A DNA stretch of 64,000 nt from NCBI GenBank assembly GCA_036496585.1, contig DASXLB010000080.1, positions 28,858-92,857 of the forward strand, in the 5' to 3' direction. Each line of letters opens with the position of its first letter. Position 1 is the stretch's first letter. The notes below the pieces were generated by a model. That model did not search any database and was not told the DNA's origin. It saw only the letters and a list, made by a program, of their open reading frames with translations. The position numbers and the translations under genes were made by a program. Below, piece by piece: positions 37,257 through 44,140 of this stretch. The stretch comes from Vicinamibacterales bacterium. Its GTDB lineage: Bacteria; Acidobacteriota; Vicinamibacteria; Vicinamibacterales; 2-12-FULL-66-21.

Positions 37257-37277
37257 GTTACATCACCGTTATATACT
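37257..37277. promoter_or_regulatory. PHO-box-like pair and -10 between ppx and the CHAD gene
   Basis: GTTAC (37257-37261) and GTTAT (37268-37272) are 11 bp apart, and TATACT (37272-37277) abuts the second copy. The exact 21-bp spacing seen at other sites is not reproduced for either gene, so this is weaker. TTGCTT (37251-37256) is a possible -35 at 15 bp. Confidence 0.4.
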
Positions 37278-37308
37278 GCCCGTTCGGCCAGATCCGCCGC
37301 ATCGTAAC

Positions 37309-38253
37309 ATGAACCGCTCGCTCCCCTTGGTCCGCCTCCTCGACCGCCGCACGCGGGCCCTCGCACGCCAATTGGCCGCTGCGGTGGCCGGCAAGGATGC
37401 CGGCGTCCATCAGGCCCGCGTGGCGTCACGCCGCTTGCGGGAAGCTCTGCCGGTGCTGACCAAGGGACTGCATCACACCAAGGCAGGTAAAGCGCGCAGC
37501 AAGATCAAGAAGCTGACAGCCGCACTCGGAACTGTCCGGGAACTGGACGTTACGCTCCACCTCCTGGACGAGCTGGCTGAGCAGCCGGGCATTCCTCGGA
37601 CCGCGCTCGCCGATGTCCGTGCCGAAGTGATGGAGGCGCGCGAGGACCGGCGCGCCGTGATGCTGAAGCGGCTCGAAGGGGTAGACAGGGCCAAGCTCGG
37701 CCACCGGCTCGCCAGCGTCCGGCGCGCGGTCGCGGCCGGCGGTACCGAGAGTTGGCGGGCGGCGCTCGCCGTCAGGATCGCCCGCCGCGCGCGCCGCCTC
37801 GACGAAGCCATCGACAGCGCCGGGCGGGTCTACAACCCGGAAGGCCTCCATCGGGTGCGCATCGCCGCGAAGAAGCTGCGCTACGCGCTGGAGATCGCCG
37901 ACGAGACGGGGGCGGTGCCGTGCCGCGACGCGGTGCGCAGTCTCAAGCGCGTGCAGGACGCGCTCGGCCGGCTGCACGATCTGCAGGTCTTGCAACACCA
38001 CGTCGCCGTGGTCGGCGCGGCGCCGAGGCATCGACGCAGCACGCCGGACGCGGGCCTGGCGGTGCTGTCGCGGCTCATCGAGGATCAATGCCGCCTGCTG
38101 CACGGCCGCTACGTCGCGTCGCTGCCGCCGCTCCGGATCGCGGTCGAGCGCGGCCGCCACGACATCCCGGTGCGCCTGTCGGCGCGCGGCCGACGGCCGC
38201 GACCAGTGAAGATGGCGCTGGCGTTGCGGCGCGGGCGAGCGGCCGGCGGTTAG
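37309..38253 (+). CDS. CHAD domain protein (polyphosphate-binding)
   Basis: 314 residues forming two four-helix CHAD halves. Conserved basic residues are visible in VHQARVASRRLREAL (about 33-47) and GLHRVRIAAKKLRYALE (about 182-198), plus many Arg/Lys lining helices. CHAD domains bind inorganic polyphosphate and localise to polyphosphate granules. Its position beside ppx, sixA and the ppk1 region fits that role. No CYTH domain is attached. The ATG at 37309 was chosen as the first Met of the conserved region. Confidence 0.9.
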   Translation: MNRSLPLVRLLDRRTRALARQLAAAVAGKDAGVHQARVASRRLREALPVLTKGLHHTKAGKARSKIKKLTAALGTVRELDVTLHLLDELAEQPGIPRTALADVRAEVMEAREDRRAVMLKRLEGVDRAKLGHRLASVRRAVAAGGTESWRAALAVRIARRARRLDEAIDSAGRVYNPEGLHRVRIAAKKLRYALEIADETGAVPCRDAVRSLKRVQDALGRLHDLQVLQHHVAVVGAAPRHRRSTPDAGLAVLSRLIEDQCRLLHGRYVASLPPLRIAVERGRHDIPVRLSARGRRPRPVKMALALRRGRAAGG

Positions 38254-38280
38254 CGCCATCGCGGGCGCCCGTGCGGACGG

Positions 38281-38802
38281 ATGAAAAGAGTTGATGCGAT
38301 GGCGATGCTCGAGCTGTATCTGATTCGGCACGGCCTGGCGGCCGAACGGGGCAAGGAGTGGCCCGATGACTCGAAGCGGCCGCTCACGCCGGAAGGCGTC
38401 GCGCGTCTGCGCAAGTCGGCGCGCGGGCTGAACGCGATCGGCATCACGTTCGACCAGATCGTCACCAGTCCGCTCGTCCGCACCCGCCAGACGGCCGACG
38501 TGTTCTCGGAGGAACTCAAGGATCATCCGGCGATCGCCACCTCGGATTCGCTCGCGCCGGCCGGCTCCTCGGCGTCGGTCATCCAGGAAATCTCCCGCCA
38601 CGCGCGCAAGGCGCGAGTCGCGCTGGTCGGTCACGAGCCGAACCTCGGAGAGCTGGCCGCGCAGCTGATCGGCGCGCGGACGCCGCTTGAATTCAAGAAG
38701 GGCGGCATGTGCCGCCTCGATTTCGACATGCTGCCGCCCAAGGGGACCGGCTTGCTGCGCTGGTTCCTCACGCCCAAGATGCTGCGGCAGCTGGCCGACT
38801 GA
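38281..38802 (+). CDS. sixA: SixA-type phosphohistidine phosphatase
   Basis: 173 residues. RHG at 16-18 (His17), TSPLVRTRQTADVF for the conserved Arg, and VGHEPNLGEL (His118) with the short SixA architecture. SixA removes phosphate from His on phosphotransfer proteins, and homologues recur beside CHAD and Ppx genes. It follows the CHAD gene by 27 bp and is probably cotranscribed. Alternative start at the ATG of residue 7 or 9. Confidence 0.9.
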   Translation: MKRVDAMAMLELYLIRHGLAAERGKEWPDDSKRPLTPEGVARLRKSARGLNAIGITFDQIVTSPLVRTRQTADVFSEELKDHPAIATSDSLAPAGSSASVIQEISRHARKARVALVGHEPNLGELAAQLIGARTPLEFKKGGMCRLDFDMLPPKGTGLLRWFLTPKMLRQLAD

Positions 38803-38828
38803 GCGCCGTTGCCGCCCTCGCACAGCGG

Positions 38829-39347
38829 TCAGGTGTGCTGCAGCTCCCTCCCGACCTGGCGGCCGATCTCCTGCGCCTCGATCGTGTCGAACAGGTTGTT
38901 GCCGTAGTCCATCCCGATGCGGCGATAGAGATCCGCCAGGCCCTGTTCGTCGACGACCGTCGACGCGTTCGCCACTTCGACCGCATGGCGCAGCTCGTGG
39001 CCGATCGTCGCGATGCTGTCGAACGGCGAGCCGTGCAGAGCGACCTGGATCCGCAGGTAGCGGACGCCGTGCGCGGCTGGCTGGATCAGGAGGCGTCCAT
39101 CGAGCGCGCCTGGCAGCCGCGGCACATCCTCGATGTAGACGATGACGTCGCTGCGTTCGAGCCGCTGCAGCAGCGCCGCGAAGGTGCGCGATTGAGTGAA
39201 GCCGGTGCGAAGCAGTCCAGGTACGGTGTGTCCGGTGGCGCGAACGTGCCGGGTCGGCGCCTCGAGCACCGCCGCCGCGCTCAGTGGTTCTGATCGTGGG
39301 ACGAGACCCATGGTGAGTGCCAGGGTCCACGTCATGGCTGACAGCAT
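38829..39347 (-). CDS. small exported HExxH metalloprotein
   Basis: 172 residues from the ATG at 39347, preceded by GGAGGT. A short signal peptide (MLSAMTWTLALTMGLVPRS) is followed by a domain with GHELRH at 116-121, i.e. HExxH at 117-121, and EVANAST downstream. The fold and substrate are not recognised; the motif suggests a zinc peptidase or peptidase-like protein. It is monocistronic, convergent with sixA. Confidence 0.65.
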   Translation of the reverse strand: MLSAMTWTLALTMGLVPRSEPLSAAAVLEAPTRHVRATGHTVPGLLRTGFTQSRTFAALLQRLERSDVIVYIEDVPRLPGALDGRLLIQPAAHGVRYLRIQVALHGSPFDSIATIGHELRHAVEVANASTVVDEQGLADLYRRIGMDYGNNLFDTIEAQEIGRQVGRELQHT

Positions 39348-39417
39348 GAAGACCTCCCGTTCGGGTGGTCCTCTCATGCATCCTCAGTCGCGTTAGACGG
39401 CCGCGCGCCGCGAAGGT

Positions 39418-40710
39418 TTATTTCCGTGCGGTTTCGGAACGAGCGGACGGTTCTCGAGGCGCCGTCACGCCGTTCGTCACGACCGCGCCCTTCGGCACGA
39501 CGATGATCCCGTCGCGTATGTACCAGCCGTCGCCGTCGGCCGTCGTCACGCCGGCGTCGTTGACCAGACGGACCCCTTCGGCGATGCGCGCGTTCTTGTC
39601 GACGATGACGCGATCGAGCACGACGCCGTCGCCGACGCCGAGCGCGACGTCGCCGGGCGCATCCTCGTCCTGGTAGAAATCGGCGCCGAGCAGAACGGAG
39701 CGGGTGACGCGCGCGCCGGGGCCGACGCTGCTGCGGATGCCGATGACCGAATCGCGGATCTCGCAGCGATCCAGGTAGCAGCCTTCGGCGACGATCGACG
39801 CGTCGATGTGCACGTCGTAGGTGCGCGTCGCCGGCAGGAAGCGCGGGTGCGTGTAGATCGGGCAGCTCGCGTGGAAGAAATTGAACGGCGCGCCGCGCTG
39901 CGTCAAGGCGATGTTGGCGTCGTAGAACGCCTGGATCGTCCCGACGTCGGCCCAGTAGCCGCGATACAGGAACGACCGCACGTTGAGCGAGCCGAGCGAC
40001 GCCGGGATGATCTCCTTGCCGAAGTCGACGCCGGGGCGCTCGAGGATTTCGAGCAGCACGTCGCGCGAAAAGACGTAGATGCCCATCGACGCGACGAACG
40101 GCTTGTCGGCGGCCGGGCCGTGCGTGCTGGCGCCCGCCACGCTGCTCTTCAATTCGACCAGACGCGCGGCGTCGGGCTTCTCCTCGAAGCCGGTGATGTG
40201 GCCGAGCGCGTCGAAGCGGAAGATGCCCATCTGCGTCGCATCGTCGAGGCCGACCGGTTGCGCGGCGATCGTGATGTCGGCCTGGCTCTCGATGTGCGCG
40301 TCGATGAGCTCGGTGAAGTCCATGCGATAGAGGTGATCGCCGGCCAGGATCAGGTAGTAGCTGGCGTCGTAGCCAGAGAAATGGCGCGCCGCCTGGCGCA
40401 CGGCGTCGGCCGTCCCCTGGAACCAGCCGGCGTTGTCGGGCGTCTGCTCGGCGGCGAGCACCTCGACGAAGCCGTCAGAGAACAGATCGAGGCGGTAGGT
40501 CTGCGCGACGTGGCGGTTGAGCGACGCCGAGTTGAACTGCGTCAGCACGAAGATCCGCTTGAGACCGGCGTGCAGGCAATTGCTGATCGGAATGTCGATG
40601 AGACGGTACTTGCCGCCGATCGGTACGGCCGGTTTCGATCGGTGGTGGGTCAACGGAAACAGACGCGTGCCGCGGCCGCCGCCGAGGACCAACGTCAACA
40701 CATCGTTCAT
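39418..40710 (-). CDS. glgC: glucose-1-phosphate adenylyltransferase (ADP-glucose pyrophosphorylase)
   Basis: 430 residues. The N-terminal nucleotidyltransferase carries GGGRGTRLFPLTHHRSKPAVP, SNCLHAG and AGDHLYRMDF; the C-terminal left-handed beta helix includes GCYLDRCEIRDSVIG. It makes ADP-glucose for glycogen. Length and motifs are canonical. No other glycogen gene is adjacent. TAGAAT lies 6 bp before the ATG, and no PHO-box repeats were found upstream. Confidence 0.97.
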   Translation of the reverse strand: MNDVLTLVLGGGRGTRLFPLTHHRSKPAVPIGGKYRLIDIPISNCLHAGLKRIFVLTQFNSASLNRHVAQTYRLDLFSDGFVEVLAAEQTPDNAGWFQGTADAVRQAARHFSGYDASYYLILAGDHLYRMDFTELIDAHIESQADITIAAQPVGLDDATQMGIFRFDALGHITGFEEKPDAARLVELKSSVAGASTHGPAADKPFVASMGIYVFSRDVLLEILERPGVDFGKEIIPASLGSLNVRSFLYRGYWADVGTIQAFYDANIALTQRGAPFNFFHASCPIYTHPRFLPATRTYDVHIDASIVAEGCYLDRCEIRDSVIGIRSSVGPGARVTRSVLLGADFYQDEDAPGDVALGVGDGVVLDRVIVDKNARIAEGVRLVNDAGVTTADGDGWYIRDGIIVVPKGAVVTNGVTAPREPSARSETARK

Positions 40711-40716
40711 GCTGCG

Positions 40717-40722
40717 ATTCTA
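40717..40722 (-). promoter_or_regulatory. candidate -10 (TAGAAT) of glgC
   Basis: TAGAAT ends 6 bp before the glgC ATG with no Shine-Dalgarno. The rest of 40723-40984 holds no gene or repeat that I can support. Confidence 0.45.
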
Positions 40723-40984
40723 CAAGACGACGGCAGCTCGGCCGGTGCCCGGAGGCGGGAGTCATGTGCGGCTGCCCGGTGATCGGCCAGGGGGTGCCGG
40801 ATGTTGAATGGAGGAACATGCGTCCCGATTCGCTATCCACCCTGGGGGAGGAGGACCGATCACCGGTCGGCCGCAGGAAGAGTGTGTCCTGCGGCCACGA
40901 CGCGGACGCGACGAATCGATCACGCGTGCGTTAATTCGTGCACGGTCGCGAGCGGCCATCGCCGCCATCACGCGATGCGGCCGC

Positions 40985-40990
40985 TACAAT
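40985..40990 (+). promoter_or_regulatory. candidate -10 (TACAAT) of the DUF155 gene
   Basis: TACAAT ends 8 bp before the ATG at 40999, again without a Shine-Dalgarno. This geometry decides the start over upstream in-frame codons. Confidence 0.45.
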
Positions 40991-40998
40991 GGATCGTG

Positions 40999-42087
40999 AT
41001 GGAGGTGCGCGGCGCCACGATCGCGGCGTTGTACCTGTTCGACGTCGCCGAGCAGATCGATCTGGCGCGCCTGCGCGCGGCGCTCGGCGGTGGCGAAGTC
41101 GCGCGGCTGTCGTCGAAGTCGGCGCAGCCGGCGCGCCTGCAGTATCAGACGCCGCCGCTCGTTTTCGAAGGGGAGGCGGCGGGGCTCGCGCACATCGAAG
41201 GTTTTCAGGCGCGGCTGAAGTTCTTCGACTACGGCGTCGTGTCGCTGGCGCTGCTGCGGCCGTTCGCCGGCACCTGGGACGAGCTGGTGGTGACCAGCCA
41301 GCGCTATATCGAGAACGCGGGCCTCGAAGATGCGGCGGAGGCGGCGATCCGCCAGACGGTCGAGCGCTGCGGCGCGGCGATGACCCACCCGCGCCAGTCG
41401 TATCTCACCGAGGACTATCTGATCGTCGCCGTCCACGAGCTGGCGGCACCGGTCGATGCAGAGACGCTCGTCGCCGAGCGCGGCGGCCAGCTCGCGCAGA
41501 TGCTGCGCGGCGAGACGCTGCCGCTCAGTCCGCAGGAGCAGGGCGAAGTCCTCAGGAACCGGCTGTCCTACTTCTCGCACGATCTGGTCGTGCCGACCTG
41601 GAACGCGGCGTTCGTCTACGACACCGAGGCGGGGGCCGGCGAGGCGCTGGAGCTGTTCGAGTTCACCAACTCGCAGCTGCTCGAGTTCCGCTACTACGAC
41701 GCGCTGCTCGACGCCGAGCTGGCGCGCATCTATCCGGCGCTGCAGAACACGAGCTGGTGGCACAACCTGCTCGGCGGCGGCGCCGCGCGCGCCGCCAATC
41801 AGGTCCACTCGCTGTTCATCGACGTCAACGAGATCACCGATCGCACCGACAACGCGCTGAAGATCGTCGGCGACATCTACGCGGCGCGGGTGCTGGCGCT
41901 GGCGGCGTCGCGGCTCGGGCTGGCGCGCTGGCGACAGAGCGTCGAGGAGAAGCTCGAGACGCTCGACGACATCTATCGCTTCGCCGTCGAACAGGTGTCG
42001 ATCTCGCGGGGCCAGTTCCTCGAGATCGCGGTCGTCCTGATCCTGGTCATCGAGCTGGTGCTGTTCTTTCTCGGGGTGATGCGCTAG
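40999..42087 (+). CDS. RMD1/DUF155-family membrane-tail protein
   Basis: 362 residues. The DUF155 (RMD1/YagE) core includes LSYFSHDLVVPTWNAAFVYD and LLEFRYYDALLDAEL (about 189-247). Near the C-terminus IAVVLILVIELVLFFLGV is one transmembrane helix, so the protein is anchored with its bulk in the cytoplasm. Fungal relatives are mitochondrial proteins involved in translation or sporulation; the bacterial role is unknown. It precedes the decayed glycerophosphodiesterase gene. Confidence 0.82.
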   Translation: MEVRGATIAALYLFDVAEQIDLARLRAALGGGEVARLSSKSAQPARLQYQTPPLVFEGEAAGLAHIEGFQARLKFFDYGVVSLALLRPFAGTWDELVVTSQRYIENAGLEDAAEAAIRQTVERCGAAMTHPRQSYLTEDYLIVAVHELAAPVDAETLVAERGGQLAQMLRGETLPLSPQEQGEVLRNRLSYFSHDLVVPTWNAAFVYDTEAGAGEALELFEFTNSQLLEFRYYDALLDAELARIYPALQNTSWWHNLLGGGAARAANQVHSLFIDVNEITDRTDNALKIVGDIYAARVLALAASRLGLARWRQSVEEKLETLDDIYRFAVEQVSISRGQFLEIAVVLILVIELVLFFLGVMR

Positions 42088-42103
42088 GCCGGCGCGCCGG
42101 CTG

Positions 42104-42157
42104 GTTGCGAAGTTGTTGCACGGTCTTCGTACGTGCGTCGCGCCGCGCCGTTACGCT
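42104..42157 (+). promoter_or_regulatory. PHO box and -10 of the glycerophosphodiesterase remnant
   Basis: GTTGC (42104-42108) and GTTGC (42115-42119) are 11 bp apart, with a weak third copy TTCGT (42126-42130). Then come 21 bp, TACGCT (42152-42157), and 8 bp to the ATG at 42166. Spacing is identical to the pstB and porin sites. Confidence 0.55.
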
Positions 42158-42165
42158 GCCGGCGC

Positions 42166-42345
42166 ATGCGCAATGAGCTGGCACAGCGGCTCGGGCGCGA
42201 TCTGGGCCGGCCCCTACCACGGCCCGCCGAGACCGAGTACGAGCAGTTCCGAGACGCCGGCGTCGACGGCATGTTCACCGATTTTCCCGACGTCGCGGCC
42301 CGCGTCGTCCACCATCGTCAACCGGCGCCTGGCATCGTCCCGTAG
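42166..42345 (+). pseudogene. remnant of a glycerophosphoryl diester phosphodiesterase gene
   Basis: 59 residues. The second half (ETEYEQFRDAGVDGMFTDFPDVA) matches the C-terminal GVDGIxTDxP segment that closes the TIM barrel of GDPD enzymes. The catalytic N-terminal HRG and barrel are absent, so most of the gene has been deleted, leaving start region and tail. GDPD (GlpQ/UgpQ) genes are classic Pho-regulon members, and a PHO box with correct spacing precedes this ATG. Alternatively it could be a tiny functional protein, which I consider less likely. Confidence 0.65.
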
Positions 42346-42347
42346 GT

Positions 42348-42401
42348 TTTACCCGCGCGTAACGCGTCAGGCACACGACCTTCACAGCCCTCCGTCATCA
42401 T
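42348..42401 (+). promoter_or_regulatory. PHO-box-like repeats upstream of the PHP-GT operon
   Basis: TTTAC (42348-42352), GTAAC (42359-42363) and GGCAC (42370-42374) are spaced 11 bp. CATCAT (42396-42401) follows after 21 bp. Unlike the other sites this gene has a real Shine-Dalgarno (gagaggagg) and a 28-bp gap from the -10 to the start. Confidence 0.5.
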
Positions 42402-42429
42402 CGCGTCACCGGGGCGAGAGGAGGAAACT

Positions 42430-43344
42430 GTGAAAGTCGACACGCACGTCCACACGGTGTTCTCCGGCCCGTCCACGATTCGTGGATTCGGCCGGCTGCT
42501 CCGCGAGTGCTACAACTCGCCCGAGGGCGTCTACCGCCGCGCCAAGGCGCGCGGCATGGATCTGGTGGCGATCACGGATCACGATGCGATCGACGGCGCG
42601 CTGGCGCTCGCCGACCGGCCCGACGTCATCATCGGTTCGGAAGTGACCGGCGTTTTCCCAGAGGACGGCGTTCGCGTGCATCTGGGGGTGCTCGGGCTGA
42701 ATGAATCACAGCACCGCGACATTCAGCGACTCCGCTTCAACGTGCGCGAGCTGATGCAGTACCTGAACCGCGAGGAGCTGTTCGTCTCGCTCAATCACGT
42801 CGCGTCGCGCATCAACGGACACGTGACGGCGGCGCACATCGCGGCGCTGATGCCCTGGGTCAACGGCATCGAAGTGCGCAACGGCTCGCGCCTGCCGGTG
42901 CAGAACCGGACGGCGTCGGCGCTGGCCGAGGCGTGCCGCAAGGTGCGCGTCGGCGGCAGCGACTCGCACACCCAGCGCGGCATCGGCCGCAGCTACATCG
43001 ACGCGCCGCACGCCACGACGCGCGAGGCGTTCCTGAGCGAACTGCACGCCGGCCGCGTCACGGTGCACGGGCGCGAAGGCAACTACCTGACCATGGCTTC
43101 GGACATCATACGGGTCGCCTCGAACTTCTATCGCGAGAGCACGACCGATCTGGTGTCGAAGCCGCTCGACTACCGGAGCCACGTCGTGTTCGCGACCGGG
43201 CTGGCGATACTGCCGCTGATGACGCAGCCGCTGGTCGTCGCCGTCGCGCACTTCATGCTCGAGGCGCGCTTCAATCGAGCGCTGCTGGTCGATCTGGTGG
43301 CGCGGCCGGCTGCGGGGCGGCTGCGCGGCGCGTGGTCGCGATGA
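42430..43344 (+). CDS. PHP-domain phosphoesterase
   Basis: 304 residues from a GTG preceded by a strong GAGGAGG. Metal-binding motifs are DTHVHTVFS at the N-terminus, ITDHDAIDGAL, LNHVASR and GGSDSHTQRGIG, together the trinuclear site of PHP phosphoesterases. A C-terminal region (about 235-290) contains hydrophobic stretches that may associate with membranes. The stop overlaps the GT2 gene (ATGA). Substrate unknown; possibilities include phosphosugars or lipid-linked phosphates. Confidence 0.87.
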   Translation: MKVDTHVHTVFSGPSTIRGFGRLLRECYNSPEGVYRRAKARGMDLVAITDHDAIDGALALADRPDVIIGSEVTGVFPEDGVRVHLGVLGLNESQHRDIQRLRFNVRELMQYLNREELFVSLNHVASRINGHVTAAHIAALMPWVNGIEVRNGSRLPVQNRTASALAEACRKVRVGGSDSHTQRGIGRSYIDAPHATTREAFLSELHAGRVTVHGREGNYLTMASDIIRVASNFYRESTTDLVSKPLDYRSHVVFATGLAILPLMTQPLVVAVAHFMLEARFNRALLVDLVARPAAGRLRGAWSR

Positions 43345-44096
43345 CGCGTGCCATGCAGGCAAGGCCGTCGATCTCGGCGATCGTCTGCGCGTTCAACGAG
43401 GAACGGCTGCTGCCGGCGGCGCTGCACTCGCTGTTGGCGCAGACGCGCATCCCCGACGAGATCATCGTCGTCAACAACGCCAGTACGGACGGGACGCGTC
43501 AGGTGGCGCGGGCGGTGCCGGGCGTGCGCGTCGTCGAGGAGCCCCGCAAGGGGTTGCTCTGGGCGCGCGCGGCCGGCCGCGTGGCGGCGCGCGGCGACGT
43601 CCTCTTCTACATGGACGCCGACTGCCGCGCGCCGCTACGGCTGATCGAGCGCCTCGAACGGCGGTTCCTGCGCTCGCCCTCGACGGTCGCGGTGACCGGC
43701 CCCTACCGCTTCTATGACTGGGACCGGATCGGCGTCGCCGGCGCGCGACTCTACGACTACACGCTGGCGCCGCTCGCGCACTTCACCGCGCACCACCTGC
43801 TGGGCGCCGGCGCGGTGCTCTACGGCGGAAACTTCGCGGTGCGCGCCTGGGCGCTCGAGATGATCGGCGGCTTCGACACGACGATCGAATTCCACGGCGA
43901 GGACACGAATCTTGGGCGCCGCCTGACGCGCATCGGCGCCGTCGAGCTGGCCTACGACTGCGTGGTCGCCACGTCCGCGCGCCGCTACAAGGCGCTCGGG
44001 CGCGGCCGCGTGTTCCGGCTATACGTCGGTAACTTCTGGTCGGAAATGATCCATCACCGGCCGAAGGATTTCGCGCACGACGATATCCGCGTCTGA
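43341..44096 (+). CDS. family 2 glycosyltransferase
   Basis: 251 residues from the ATG at 43341 (ATGA overlap with the PHP gene). The GT-A fold shows SAIVCAFNEERLLPAALHSLL, IIVVNNASTDGT, the metal-binding YMDADCRAP and a late HGEDTNLGRRL. It transfers a sugar from a nucleotide donor; acceptor unknown. Coupling to a PHP phosphoesterase suggests a joint pathway for an envelope or storage glycan. Confidence 0.9.
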   Translation: MTRAMQARPSISAIVCAFNEERLLPAALHSLLAQTRIPDEIIVVNNASTDGTRQVARAVPGVRVVEEPRKGLLWARAAGRVAARGDVLFYMDADCRAPLRLIERLERRFLRSPSTVAVTGPYRFYDWDRIGVAGARLYDYTLAPLAHFTAHHLLGAGAVLYGGNFAVRAWALEMIGGFDTTIEFHGEDTNLGRRLTRIGAVELAYDCVVATSARRYKALGRGRVFRLYVGNFWSEMIHHRPKDFAHDDIRV

Positions 44097-44140
44097 CGCG
44101 CCGTCACGCGGCGGGCGGCGCGCGCCGTGTCAGCCGCCAA

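Noticed and set aside
40711-40998. PHO-box search upstream of glgC and the DUF155 gene
   Set aside because: GTTAA at 40930 has no 11-bp partner and the 21-bp positions before both -10s carry unrelated bases.
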